DNA of 37,643 nt from an uncultured Collinsella sp. GTDB lineage: Bacteria; Actinomycetota; Coriobacteriia; Coriobacteriales; Coriobacteriaceae. The position numbers and the translations under genes were made by a program. Numbering within the stretch: the first letter of the stretch is position 1; every line of letters begins with the position of its first letter. Below the pieces are notes generated by a model. The model worked only from the letters and a program-made list of their open reading frames with translations, did no database searches and was not told the origin of the DNA. Below are positions 7,738 to 15,647 of the stretch, piece by piece. The stretch lies in assembly GCA_900543605.1 (NCBI GenBank), contig UQSK01000013.1:1-37643 (forward strand), given 5' to 3'.

Positions 7738-7771
7738 TATCGTTATTCGAACAGTTTATCGAACAACGATA
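7738..7771. promoter_or_regulatory. Candidate operator of the DUF2975/HTH operon
   Basis: Arms 7738-7750 (TATCGTTATTCGA) and 7759-7771 are inverted repeats matching at 12 of 13 positions around 8 nt, ending 20 nt upstream of the DUF2975 ATG. Such a symmetric site next to an HTH operon suggests autoregulation. Confidence 0.5.
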
Positions 7772-7859
7772 TAGATTGCATGCGGAAAGCCCCGCCAGTG
7801 CGCATAGGCCATTCACTAATCGGAAGGGGTGAGAGTGGATTTTTGGACACGTATCGAAC

Positions 7860-7923
7860 GAGAGTGGATAATCTCCCACTTTGAGGCCACCACCGAGCCT
7901 AAAACGGGAGATTATCCACTCTC
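7860..7923. repeat. 64-bp hairpin repeat, possible divergent GTTGCGGTG-family member
   Basis: Arms 7860-7877 and 7906-7923 pair perfectly over 18 bp (GAGAGTGGATAATCTCCC); inside the loop AGGC/GCCT with flanking TTT/AAA continues the stem. Size and layout match the three hairpins at 12263, 20835 and 22059, but sequence similarity is limited to a GTGGA/ATA..TCC core. A partial GAGAGTGGAT also occurs at 7831-7840. It lies between divergently oriented operon ends downstream of the Hpt gene's neighbour. Confidence 0.6.
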
Positions 7924-7947
7924 ATTGTCATCAAGGCTCGCAAGCCC

Positions 7948-8304
7948 TTATTCGGCCGCCTCGCGCAGGGCCGACATCGTAGCCGCATATTGCTGCTGCA
8001 GCGCATGCATCCCCTCGCGAGCGCCGTCAACGGCATCGGCGCCGCGCAGCGCCTCGGTCACCACGACCGCCGGCTCGTACAGATTATCGAATCCCAGGTT
8101 CTGGCTCACGCCCTTGAGCGTGTGCGCTGCCATAAACGCACCTTCGGCGTCTCCCGCCGCCATGGCGGCCTCCAGCTTGTCCATGCTCTCGTCATCCAAA
8201 AACTTGAGGGCAAAGCGGGCGAGCATTTCCTCGCCCATCAGCCGAGCGCACGCGTCATCATAATTGGCGCCGATCTTCTCATACGCCTCACGCATGGAAA
8301 TCAT
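7948..8304 (-). CDS. Hpt (histidine phosphotransfer) domain protein
   Basis: The 118-residue, almost all-helical protein has the Hpt signature AAHTLKGVSQNLGF with the phospho-accepting His61. It lies 24 nt downstream of the GGDEF-REC-HD-GYP gene on the same strand, so the two are probably one operon and the Hpt protein likely exchanges phosphate with that REC domain. AAAGGAG lies about 10 nt before the ATG at 8304; a second ATG at codon 4 is possible. No sensor kinase is next to it, so the phosphate source is unknown. Confidence 0.85.
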   Translation of the reverse strand: MISMREAYEKIGANYDDACARLMGEEMLARFALKFLDDESMDKLEAAMAAGDAEGAFMAAHTLKGVSQNLGFDNLYEPAVVVTEALRGADAVDGAREGMHALQQQYAATMSALREAAE

Positions 8305-8328
8305 GGATTAAAAACTCCTTTGGTCAAA

Positions 8329-10209
8329 CTAAATCATGGGAAACGCGACAACGTCGGCGGGGCGTGCCAACGTCTCGGCAATTTGGTCTTGCACCTCGAG
8401 CAGACAATCGAGCAGCAGCGGGTTAAAGGTGCCGCACTTACCGTCCAGGATCATCTGAATTGCCTCCTTGTGCGGGATAGCGTCCTTGCACACGCGCACG
8501 CTCGTCAGAGCATCGTACACGTCGGCCACCGAAACCACCTGTGCGGCAATGGGAATTTCGTCGCCCTTAAGGCCATCGGGATAACCCTTGCCGTCCCAGC
8601 GCTCGTGATGCCAACGCGCAATCTGGTACGCATATTCCATAAGCGCATTGCCGGCGTGATGGCTACCCAGCTCAAGCAGCATGTCGGCGCCGATTGTGGT
8701 ATGCGTCTTCATAATCTCGAACTCCTCGGGCGTAAGGCGCCCGGGTTTGTTGAGAATCGCATCGTCAATCGACATCTTGCCGATATCGTGCAGCGCCGAA
8801 GCCAGGGCAATCGTGGAGCGCTCCTCATTGTCAAGGGAAATGGTGTCGCTACGCTGGACCAGACAGCCAAGCAGCAGCTCGGTCAGCTTTTCGATGTTCG
8901 TAACGTGCCTGCCGCTCTCGCCGTTGCGAAGCTCCATGACGCCAGCCATGATGTCGATGAGCATGCGACTGTTCTTGACACGCTCGTTGTACTGCTGGGA
9001 CAGCAGGCTCGTCAGGCGGCGCTGTTTGGCGTATAGGCGGATGGTGTTGCTTACACGGCGGCGCACGACACGGGAGTCAAACGGGCGGTTGATATAGTCC
9101 GAGGCGCCTAGCTCGTACGCGCGCAGAACCATATCATCGGAATCTTCGCTCGAAATCATGATGATAGGCAGATTGTCGATACCCGATCGGCGCGACAGAC
9201 CGGCCAGCACCTCAAAGCCGCTTATGCCCGGCATGACAATATCCAGCAGTACGAGCGACAACTCATCACCATAGCGGTCGGCCATGTCGAGCGCCGTACG
9301 ACCGTTATCGGCCTCGAGGATGCAATACTCGTCCTTGAGCATCTCGCTGAGAATGACTCGGTTCATCTCGGAGTCATCGACAATAAGTACCAAAGGCTTT
9401 TCACTTTGGAAGGCCTCGATGGAATCGGCATCGGTCACGACCGTACCGGCTTTTGCCTTAGCGCGGCTCAGTAACTGGACAGCGCGGCCAACGCCCTCAT
9501 CGACCGTCTCGCCATGAATACGAACGCCACCAACACATGCCGTCAAGCTCACGTACTCATGGCCCGGAATAATCGTGGAACGAACGGCATCGGACACCTG
9601 ATGCAGGCGACGGGTGAAGTCATCGGAGGGAATATTGGGCATGACAACCACAAACTTGTCGCAGCCATAGCGCACAAGCTCGTCAGTCGAACGGATTCCG
9701 CTGCGCATGGCTGTCGCCACGGCACCGAGCGCAAGGTCGCCGGCATGACGGCCACACGTATCGTTGAAGACCCTAAAATCATCAAGGTCGATCATCGCAA
9801 CGCCGGCGTTCATGCGGGCGCTACGGAGCTTTTCCTCGTAATATCGGCGATTGTGCACGCTCGTCAGCACATCGGTGTAGACAAGGTCCTCTTTTGCGGC
9901 CTCTTGCCCATCGATCGGACGCACCATCAGCAGGACATGAGGCTCGCCCTCGACCTTCAGAGGGCGCAGATGGGCACGGTACTCAACGCCATCGTTGAGC
10001 AGTTGCTCCGACACCTCATCGGAATCTGTCAAGGCCTCAAGACTTGCCTGGCGCAAACAAGGGCAGCGATCGCCGGCGAGCAGGCAGTTAGGCTCGCTCT
10101 TAATCTGATCGGCCGACAGTAAACGTACCACGGGGTAGGTCTTCGCGACACGGGCGACCTCGGCGGCAGCCTCCTCGTCGGTTAGATTGACCTCGTGATT
10201 ATTGAGCAT
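8329..10209 (-). CDS. GGDEF-REC-HD-GYP c-di-GMP signalling protein
   Basis: The 626-residue protein has four parts. Residues 1-100 are a PAS-like input region with a Cys cluster (NCLLAGDRCPCLRQ, Cys42/49/51). Residues 110-255 are a GGDEF domain whose active-site motif is changed to GCDKF (182-186), so cyclase activity is probably lost. Residues 273-392 are a REC domain with phospho-acceptor Asp323 (LLDIVMPG) and RPF in place of the usual KPF. Residues 415-600 are an HD-GYP phosphodiesterase with HDIGK (474-478), HHERWDGKGYPDGLKG (534-549) and DVYDAL intact. The expected activity is hydrolysis of c-di-GMP in the cytoplasm under phosphorelay control with the adjacent Hpt protein. AAAGGG precedes the ATG. 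Confidence 0.92.
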   Translation of the reverse strand: MLNNHEVNLTDEEAAAEVARVAKTYPVVRLLSADQIKSEPNCLLAGDRCPCLRQASLEALTDSDEVSEQLLNDGVEYRAHLRPLKVEGEPHVLLMVRPIDGQEAAKEDLVYTDVLTSVHNRRYYEEKLRSARMNAGVAMIDLDDFRVFNDTCGRHAGDLALGAVATAMRSGIRSTDELVRYGCDKFVVVMPNIPSDDFTRRLHQVSDAVRSTIIPGHEYVSLTACVGGVRIHGETVDEGVGRAVQLLSRAKAKAGTVVTDADSIEAFQSEKPLVLIVDDSEMNRVILSEMLKDEYCILEADNGRTALDMADRYGDELSLVLLDIVMPGISGFEVLAGLSRRSGIDNLPIIMISSEDSDDMVLRAYELGASDYINRPFDSRVVRRRVSNTIRLYAKQRRLTSLLSQQYNERVKNSRMLIDIMAGVMELRNGESGRHVTNIEKLTELLLGCLVQRSDTISLDNEERSTIALASALHDIGKMSIDDAILNKPGRLTPEEFEIMKTHTTIGADMLLELGSHHAGNALMEYAYQIARWHHERWDGKGYPDGLKGDEIPIAAQVVSVADVYDALTSVRVCKDAIPHKEAIQMILDGKCGTFNPLLLDCLLEVQDQIAETLARPADVVAFPMI

Positions 10210-10254
10210 ATGGGGCCCTTTCGATAGCTTCGCATGGTAGCGGTGGGTTCCAAA

Positions 10255-10270
10255 TGTTACAAGGGTAACA
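10255..10270. promoter_or_regulatory. Palindrome upstream of the HD-GYP gene
   Basis: TGTTAC-AAGG-GTAACA is a perfect 6-bp palindrome ending 45 nt upstream of the ATG at 10209; another TGTTAC half-site follows about 30 nt further. It may be an operator. The rest of the 10210-10420 gap shows nothing else that I can support. Confidence 0.35.
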
Positions 10271-10420
10271 CCTTGCCGATGCAGGTAAGCACGTAAATGC
10301 TGTTACATTTTTATGAGTTGGCAGACGGCGCGATTGAAGCCGCAGACGTGAGGTTTTGAACACATTTGTTAACAATGCCGAAACGTTTGTGGGTGAAGTC
10401 TGCTTTGGCTATTGCGGGTG

Positions 10421-11218
10421 TTAGAGCCCCAGGATGCCAAGGACAGTCTGGGCAGCCGCTCCCGGGCGATCGCGCAGGCCGTTGTGCGCGCCGGGAACCA
10501 TTACGAGCGGACAGTCCAAAAGCTCAGCCGCCACCCTCGTGCCCGCCTCGCGAGGCGTGCCAATCGAGAGCTCGCCCAGGAGCACGGCGGCCACCGTTTT
10601 CGACGCACGGACGCTATCCCAATCGGGAACGCAGGTCATAGTAATCCCGTATTCGTTCGCCATGAAACTACGGCCGTTGCGCAGGGCATGCTTGGCTTCC
10701 GCCTCGGTTAACTTGGGGGCCTCAGGGTCCGAATCGCCGATGGCGCCCAGGAAGGCCCGTAATGCCCTGGAGACCTTTCCCGCGGCGATCATCTCGAGCA
10801 AGACCGGGGCCGCGCCCAGGCCGGCGCCCTCATCCGTCACGGCGGGTTCATGCAGAATCGCACGCGAGATTATGGCGGGGTTTGCACGGAGAAGCTCCAG
10901 GGCCACCAACGTACCGGCACTGTGCGCGAGCACGTTTGCCGGAGCGCCAATATGCTCGATAACAGCCTGTAGGTCGGCGGCCTGGGCAGCGAGGTCGTAG
11001 CGTCCGTCTGCAGCGTCGCCGCTCTCGCCGCAACCGCGGCGGTCGTAGGCAATGACGCGACAGTCACGGGCGAGCTCGCGGGCGATGGCGTCAAAAAAGA
11101 CGCCGTCGACGCAGGCACCGTGCACGCAAACCAAGGCGGATGCATCGGACGATACAACCGGGCCGGCATACTCGCGGCAGGCGATCGTAGTGCCCGCATT
11201 CTCGACCGTAAAATCCAT
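10421..11218 (-). CDS. Alpha/beta hydrolase
   Basis: The 265-residue protein has the alpha/beta hydrolase core: CVHGACVDG oxyanion loop near 31-39, YDRRGCGES at 58-66, nucleophile elbow AHSAG with Ser100, and the C-terminal His245 in VPGAHNG. It is close to small esterase or haloperoxidase-like hydrolases; the substrate cannot be told. No signal peptide, so cytoplasmic. Nearby genes are not obviously connected; the next gene, a radical SAM protein, is divergent. GGGGG lies 6-7 nt before the ATG. Confidence 0.85.
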   Translation of the reverse strand: MDFTVENAGTTIACREYAGPVVSSDASALVCVHGACVDGVFFDAIARELARDCRVIAYDRRGCGESGDAADGRYDLAAQAADLQAVIEHIGAPANVLAHSAGTLVALELLRANPAIISRAILHEPAVTDEGAGLGAAPVLLEMIAAGKVSRALRAFLGAIGDSDPEAPKLTEAEAKHALRNGRSFMANEYGITMTCVPDWDSVRASKTVAAVLLGELSIGTPREAGTRVAAELLDCPLVMVPGAHNGLRDRPGAAAQTVLGILGL

Positions 11219-11443
11219 GTTGTGCCCCCATCATCAACGCCCATCCAGTTGCACGTCAGTACGATTGGATGGACCCGCATTGCCTTACGACTTGTTAACA
11301 GATTAACTGTACCCGACCCGAGGCTTTTCATGGCACGGCATAATGAGCGACGTGAAAAAACGAAACTTGTAAAGCAAGAGCCTACACCTTGCTTTGGAGC
11401 CGATGCTATGCTTAGGCACAATTGTCTTGAGGAGCATATGCCT

Positions 11444-12220
11444 ATGTCTACGTTTTTGAATGCCGGCCCCATCTTTGGGCCCGTTCGCAGCCGTCGCCTG
11501 GGCCTTTCGCTCGGCGTCAACATGATGCCGGCCAGCGGCAAAATCTGCACATTCGACTGCATTTACTGCGAAAACGGTCTCAACGCTGAGCGCCCCTGCC
11601 ATGAGCCGTACAACACAGCTGCCGTGGTACTCGACGCGCTCGAGGTAAAGCTGCGCGAGATGGCAGCCGAGGGCGAGCTCCCCGATGTAATCACCTTCGC
11701 AGGCAACGGCGAGCCCACCGCCGCACCGGAGTTTCCGCAGGCCATCGCCGGCGCCGTCGCGCTGCGCGACGAGCTGGCCCCAAACACCAAGATTGCCGTG
11801 CTTTCCAACGGCACGCGCGCCGACCATCCCCAGGTACACGATGCGCTCATGATGGTCGACGACAACATCCTCAAGCTCGATACGGTCGCCCCGGCTTTTA
11901 TCCAGCTGCTCGACCAGCCCGTTGGCCCCTACGATGTAGAGCACCAGATCGAGACGTTCGCGAGCTTTAACGGCCGCGTCATTATCCAGACGATCTTTTT
12001 GACCGGCGAGCACCGGGGCAAGTCTCTCGATAACACCGGCGAGGAGTACGTCGGCCCTTGGCTCGCGGCGCTCGAGCGCATTCGCCCACAGGAGGCGACC
12101 ATTTACACGGTGGCGCGCGAGACACCGGTCGCCGGCCTTGCTAAAGCGGCGCCCGACGTGCTCGATGCCATTGCCGCGCGCGTCCAAGCCCTCGGCATCC
12201 CCTGCCAGGTGAGCTACTAG
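11444..12220 (+). CDS. Radical SAM protein (COG0731-like)
   Basis: The 258-residue protein starts MSTFLNAGPIFGPVRSRRLG, has GLSLGVNMMPASGKICTFDCIYC with the CxxxCxxC cluster ligands, then TFAGNGEPTAAPEF, the GGEP-like SAM contact. FGPVxSRRLGxSLG is diagnostic of the COG0731 group, related to wyosine-synthesis enzymes, which in bacteria has no proven substrate. AGGAG lies 9 nt before ATG 11444 and only 3 nt before an in-frame ATG at 11438, so I prefer the second. The AAAGCAAG/CTTGCTTT inverted repeat at about 11371-11396 precedes it and may be a regulatory hairpin. Confidence 0.87.
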   Translation: MSTFLNAGPIFGPVRSRRLGLSLGVNMMPASGKICTFDCIYCENGLNAERPCHEPYNTAAVVLDALEVKLREMAAEGELPDVITFAGNGEPTAAPEFPQAIAGAVALRDELAPNTKIAVLSNGTRADHPQVHDALMMVDDNILKLDTVAPAFIQLLDQPVGPYDVEHQIETFASFNGRVIIQTIFLTGEHRGKSLDNTGEEYVGPWLAALERIRPQEATIYTVARETPVAGLAKAAPDVLDAIAARVQALGIPCQVSY

Positions 12221-12262
12221 CAAAACCACGCAGCAGCTAGTGTCAGCCATCCCGCTCCATCA

Positions 12263-12327
12263 GTTGCGGTGATATAGTTCCTATTTATGCTGTTAAACCG
12301 CTTAAATCGGAACTATATCACCGCAAC
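12263..12327. repeat. 65-bp hairpin repeat, GTTGCGGTG family, copy A
   Basis: Arms 12263-12281 and 12309-12327 pair perfectly over 19 bp (GTTGCGGTGATATAGTTCC); after a T/C mismatch ATTTA/TAAAT extends the stem. It lies between the radical SAM gene and the methionine aminopeptidase gene. Related copies are at 20835 and 22059. Confidence 0.88.
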
Positions 12328-12380
12328 TTTTATGGACACATGGGTGGGCTATACTAGCTGCGAATGAAAGGAAGTTAGCC

Positions 12381-13268
12381 ATGTTTGACAAAGGACCCGT
12401 GCCCGGCCGCAACGACGCTTGCTGGTGCGGCAGCGGCAAAAAATATAAGAAATGCCATAGCGCCTTTGATGAGCGCCTCGAGCGCTTGTGGGAAGAGGGC
12501 TGGGAGGTTCTGCCCCGCACGCTCTACAAGACGCCCGCCGATATCGAGGGCATCAAGCGCTCGGCCGCCATCAACGTGGGCGTGCTCGATTATGTGGGCG
12601 AGCATATCGCCGCAGGCATGACCACCAACCAGATCGACCAGATGATCTACGACTACACCGTCGAGCACGGTGGCACGCCGGCCGATCTCAACTACGAGGG
12701 CTATCCCAAGAGCGTGTGCACCTCGATCAACGATGTGGTCTGCCACGGTATCCCCTGCGATACGGATGTGCTGCACGAGGGCGACATCATCAACGTGGAC
12801 TGTTCCACGATCCTAGACGGCTACTTTAGCGACTCAAGCCGCATGTTCTGCATCGGCAAGGTCTCTGCCGAGCGCCAGCGCCTGGTCGAGGTCACCCGCG
12901 CCAGCGTGGAGGCGGGTCTGGCGGCCGTCAAGCCATGGCTGCCGCTGTCCGTTATGGCCGAGGCCGTGCAAAAGACAGTCGAGGACGCCGGCTTTAGCGT
13001 GGTGCGCGAGTACGGCGGACACGGCATTGGCAAGGAGTTCCACGAGGACCCGTTTGTGGGCTTTACCACCGAGGCACCCGATGTGGACACCATCATGGCC
13101 CCGGGCATGGTCTTTACCATCGAGCCCATGGTCAATGCCGGAGCGCCCGACATCAAGATTAGCAAGGGTGACGGCTGGTGCGTACGCACCAAGGACGGCA
13201 GCGATTCGGCCCAATGCGAGGTACAGCTCGTGGTGACCGAGGACGGCTACGAGCTGCTGAGCTGGTAG
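12381..13268 (+). CDS. Type I methionine aminopeptidase with N-terminal SEC-C zinc motif
   Basis: The 295-residue protein begins with a SEC-C motif (PGRNDACWCGSGKKYKKCH; Cys14, Cys16, Cys25, His26) that binds zinc and is thought to aid docking to the ribosome or SecA-related partners. The pita-bread catalytic domain follows, with the five metal ligands Asp140, Asp151, His214, Glu248 and Glu280 in their usual settings (INVDCS, HGIGKEFHEDP, FTIEPM, AQCEVQ). It removes the initiator methionine from nascent proteins. GGAAGT lies before the ATG. Length fits SEC-C-bearing MetAPs of Gram-positive bacteria. Confidence 0.94.
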   Translation: MFDKGPVPGRNDACWCGSGKKYKKCHSAFDERLERLWEEGWEVLPRTLYKTPADIEGIKRSAAINVGVLDYVGEHIAAGMTTNQIDQMIYDYTVEHGGTPADLNYEGYPKSVCTSINDVVCHGIPCDTDVLHEGDIINVDCSTILDGYFSDSSRMFCIGKVSAERQRLVEVTRASVEAGLAAVKPWLPLSVMAEAVQKTVEDAGFSVVREYGGHGIGKEFHEDPFVGFTTEAPDVDTIMAPGMVFTIEPMVNAGAPDIKISKGDGWCVRTKDGSDSAQCEVQLVVTEDGYELLSW

Positions 13269-13340
13269 CCGTGGATGTGCCGGATGCTGACGGGCACGCT
13301 CGTCTTGCGTCCGGCGTTTTATTTGAACGTTTTGCCTGAT

Positions 13341-13380
13341 AAAACCTGCCAAAAATAAACCTGTCCCCTTTTGACAGGTT
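13341..13380. repeat. AAAACCTGCC repeat, copy a
   Basis: AAAACCTGCCAAAA opens and TTTTGACAGGTT closes a hairpin whose loop holds AAACCTGTCCCC; one arm mismatch. It lies 72 nt past the methionine aminopeptidase stop and 18 nt before the GTG of the dehydrogenase, so it may separate the two transcripts. Confidence 0.85.
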
Positions 13381-13398
13381 GGACGGAGAGGACTGTTT

Positions 13399-14334
13399 GT
13401 GAACATCCTGGTTTTGTTGCCCGTCAACGACCGTCATCGCGCAATTCTTGAGTCGAGCGCTCCGGGCGAGGACTTTATCTACACGAGCTCCGACGCCATC
13501 ACGCGTGAGCAGGTCGCCAACGCCGACGTAATCTTGGGCAACATAGACCCTGCCTTGCTTACCGCATGCGAGCATCTCCAGCTGTTGCAATTGCAGACCG
13601 CCGGCTATGACGATTACTTGGCCGCCGGCACCGTGCCGGCTGAAGCCAAGCTGTCTTGCTCGATCGGCGCCTACGGTCAGGCCGTGAGCGAGCACATGTT
13701 TGCCATGCTCCTTTCCATGATGAAGCGCCTGCCCGGCTATCATGACTTGCAGCGCGAACATCGCTGGGAGGATTTGGGGCCGGTCACCTCGCTCAAAAAC
13801 GCCAACGTGCTGGTGCTGGGCTCGGGCGATATCGGCGGCCACTTTGCCACGCTCTGCCGCAACATGGGCGCGCACGTCCGCGGCATCAAGCGCCATCCAC
13901 TCGTCTACCCCATTGTGTTTGAGGACATGGACGGCATGGACGCTCTACCTGAGCGCCTGGCAGAGGCAGACATCGTCGCATCCTTTATGCCGAGCACACC
14001 CGAGACCCGCGGCCTGGCGAACGCCGAGTTCTTCGCCGCGATGAAGCCGGGTGCCTTCTTTGCCAACGGCGGCCGCGGCGACCTTGTGGTCGCCGACGAC
14101 TTGGTTGCCGCCTTGGAGTCGGGACATCTCGCCGGCGCCGCGGTCGACGTCACCGACCCCGAGCCCCTGCCCGCGACAAGCCCGCTGTGGGATGCGCCCA
14201 ACATGCTCATCACACCGCACGTCTCTGGCTGGTTCCATCTAGCCGCCACCCTCAACAACGTCGTCGACATTGCCGCGGAGAATCTGCGTCACCTGCAGGC
14301 CGGCGAGACCCTACGCTGCTGGATCGAACACTAA
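13399..14334 (+). CDS. D-isomer-specific 2-hydroxyacid dehydrogenase
   Basis: The 311-residue protein has the NAD-binding fold VLVLGSGDIGGHFA (138-150) and the family triad Arg226 (NGGRGDLV), Glu255 (DPEPLP) and His274 (ITPHVSG). It would interconvert a D-2-hydroxyacid and a 2-oxoacid with NAD(P)H. The exact substrate is not readable; the protein resembles the broad glyoxylate/phosphoglycerate dehydrogenase-like group rather than canonical SerA, since no ACT domain is present. It starts at GTG with GGAGAGG 8 nt upstream and ends 2 nt before a strong terminator. Confidence 0.9.
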   Translation: MNILVLLPVNDRHRAILESSAPGEDFIYTSSDAITREQVANADVILGNIDPALLTACEHLQLLQLQTAGYDDYLAAGTVPAEAKLSCSIGAYGQAVSEHMFAMLLSMMKRLPGYHDLQREHRWEDLGPVTSLKNANVLVLGSGDIGGHFATLCRNMGAHVRGIKRHPLVYPIVFEDMDGMDALPERLAEADIVASFMPSTPETRGLANAEFFAAMKPGAFFANGGRGDLVVADDLVAALESGHLAGAAVDVTDPEPLPATSPLWDAPNMLITPHVSGWFHLAATLNNVVDIAAENLRHLQAGETLRCWIEH

Positions 14335-14336
14335 TT

Positions 14337-14364
14337 GTTCCGGCGTTTTGCCAAACGCCGGAAC
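14337..14364 (+). terminator. Terminator of the dehydrogenase gene
   Basis: Arms 14337-14348 (GTTCCGGCGTTT) and 14353-14364 pair perfectly over 12 bp with loop TGCC, beginning right after the stop codon. No long T-run follows, but the stem itself is strong. Confidence 0.7.
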
Positions 14365-14367
14365 CCC

Positions 14368-14434
14368 TCGACGCTGCGAGCCCCATGGGTTCCGCCGTTC
14401 TAACGAACGGCGGACCGGTCGACGCTGCGAGCCC
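14368..14434. repeat. 16-bp direct repeats flanking a hairpin
   Basis: TCGACGCTGCGAGCCC occurs at 14368-14383 and 14419-14434. Between them CCGCCGTT and AACGGCGG form an 8-bp hairpin. Direct repeats around a short segment can mark a duplication or an excision footprint; nothing here decides. Confidence 0.6.
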
Positions 14435-14463
14435 GCCGTTTGGCCAATCTGCCGTTCAATTTC

Positions 14464-14493
14464 AAAGGCGCGACCAGAAGGTCAGCGCCTTTT
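14464..14493 (+). terminator. Hairpin with T-tail in the gap before the PIN gene
   Basis: AAAGGCGC-GACC pairs with GGTC-A-GCGCCTTT around AGAA and is followed by T residues. It may be a second plus-strand terminator between convergent genes. Confidence 0.5.
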
Positions 14494-14565
14494 CATTTCA
14501 CGGCACCTTGGCTCAAACGGCAGACTCTCGCTGACTTTTGCTCAACCTGTGGGGTCTTCAAATTG

Positions 14566-15057
14566 TTAGAGCGTTGCTAAGTAATTCTTTGCGTCTTCTG
14601 CGCTCATTGCTGCGACGGGTGCGTGTGAACAGAGTTTGGCATCGTTAGTAACCAGGAGATCTGCCTTTGCGCGCATTGCCGCAGCGATGATTAAATCGTC
14701 TTCGTAATCGCTATGGAGATTACGCTGCTTGCTCGCCATCCATATGTCACTCAGGTCGCAGGGTACCGGCGTGGCAAGTTGCGACAAAACGTCGAGGCAA
14801 TCCCATGCAAGTGATGTCGCCGCCACGGCGGCATCTTGGGATAGTGAGCCATGCTCGCGCCGATACCACGCCTTATGTTCGCTCGAAATCAAATAGAACA
14901 GATCTTTGGACGATGTCGCCGCATACAGCAAATCCACCTGCGCCGTGCATGCATCGCGTAAAAACTCAATCGCTACCGAACGACCACGTCGTGAGGGAAT
15001 GAAGTAATCGAGCCACACGTTGGTGTCAACCAAGATGCGCTTTGGAGCCTCACTCAT
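14566..15057 (-). CDS. PIN-domain toxin (VapC-like ribonuclease)
   Basis: The 163-residue protein has the PIN pattern: ILVDTNVWLDYF with Asp11, YEDDLIIAAAM with Asp120/Asp121, and LLVTNDAKL with Asp139, the acidic residues that hold Mg2+ for RNA cleavage. Its ATG overlaps the stop of the upstream RelB/DinJ-like gene by 8 nt (ATGAGTGA), the classic coupled antitoxin-toxin order. A PIN toxin with a RelB-type partner is less usual than VapB-VapC but known. The cellular RNA target is not predictable. Confidence 0.9.
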   Translation of the reverse strand: MSEAPKRILVDTNVWLDYFIPSRRGRSVAIEFLRDACTAQVDLLYAATSSKDLFYLISSEHKAWYRREHGSLSQDAAVAATSLAWDCLDVLSQLATPVPCDLSDIWMASKQRNLHSDYEDDLIIAAAMRAKADLLVTNDAKLCSHAPVAAMSAEDAKNYLATL

Positions 15058-15430
15058 AGAGCCAGCTCATCTCCTCGCCATAGCAATCCGCATAGGCATT
15101 CCGTTTGAGCTCTTCGTCGTCCGATGGCTGAGCCCTGGCCATATCGATTCCCGACTCACGGCAAACGGCAGCGAACAGCTTCGACCCCTGATCCATGAGC
15201 TCGAGCTTACGTTTGGCGGCCTTTTCGCGCTCGCGCTGTTCCGCCCGGGCACGACTGGGCAGCAGGATATCCTCGAGCGCGCCGGGCCGATCAGCCAGAG
15301 ATGCCGCAAGTTGCCAGAGCGCACGCACCGCTTGGCTCGGCGTCATACCGGCCCTGGAGAGAGCGGCGTCCCCACTCCTTTTAAGATCGGCATCGAGACG
15401 CACGTTGATCTGAGCGGCTGTTGTGGTCAT
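15050..15430 (-). CDS. RelB/DinJ-family antitoxin
   Basis: The 126-residue protein begins with a ribbon-helix-helix DNA-binding region, AAQINVRLDADLKRSGDAA then LSRAGMTPSQAVRALW, matching RelB/DinJ antitoxins. The C-terminal part is charged and would wrap the PIN toxin encoded next. AGGAGGGG lies just before the ATG. The inverted repeat at 15454-15475, over a possible -10 box, is the likely autoregulatory operator bound by the antitoxin-toxin complex. Confidence 0.88.
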   Translation of the reverse strand: MTTTAAQINVRLDADLKRSGDAALSRAGMTPSQAVRALWQLAASLADRPGALEDILLPSRARAEQREREKAAKRKLELMDQGSKLFAAVCRESGIDMARAQPSDDEELKRNAYADCYGEEMSWLYE

Positions 15431-15453
15431 GACCCCTCCTTAATACTTCAAAA

Positions 15454-15475
15454 CTATCATAAAACTCTATGGTAG
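15454..15475. promoter_or_regulatory. Candidate operator/promoter of the toxin-antitoxin operon
   Basis: CTATCATA (15454-15461) and TATGGTAG (15468-15475) are inverted repeats matching at 7 of 8 positions with a 6-nt spacer. On the minus strand TATGAT inside it resembles a -10 box, 24-30 nt upstream of the antitoxin ATG. Confidence 0.55.
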
Positions 15476-15530
15476 ATACGTAAAGCATGTATAGCATTTA
15501 TAAGCATTAGCCGTACTCTGTACACAAAAA

Positions 15531-15559
15531 GCCGCCGAGGCACACTGCACCTCGGCGGC
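15531..15559 (-). terminator. Terminator of the M18 aminopeptidase gene
   Basis: GCCGCCGAGG (15531-15540) and CCTCGGCGGC (15550-15559) pair perfectly over 10 bp. On the minus strand the stem is followed directly by TTTTTG, an intrinsic terminator downstream of the peptidase stop. Confidence 0.85.
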
Positions 15560-15607
15560 CACATATCACAGATCTAGCTCGGTTTCACCCTTTGCATTCG
15601 CCCAGAT

Positions 15608-15647
15608 AAAACCTGCCGAAATCAACATCCCTCTTTGGCAGGTTTTA
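15608..15647. repeat. AAAACCTGCC repeat, copy b
   Basis: AAAACCTGCC and GGCAGGTTTT pair perfectly over 10 bp around GAAATCAACATCCCTCTTT. Its last three bases (15645-15647) are the stop codon TAA of the M18 peptidase gene on the minus strand. Confidence 0.88.

Noticed and set aside
7990..9036. 348-residue plus-strand open frame opposite the HD-GYP gene
   Set aside because: Crosses two real minus-strand genes and has no domain or RBS.
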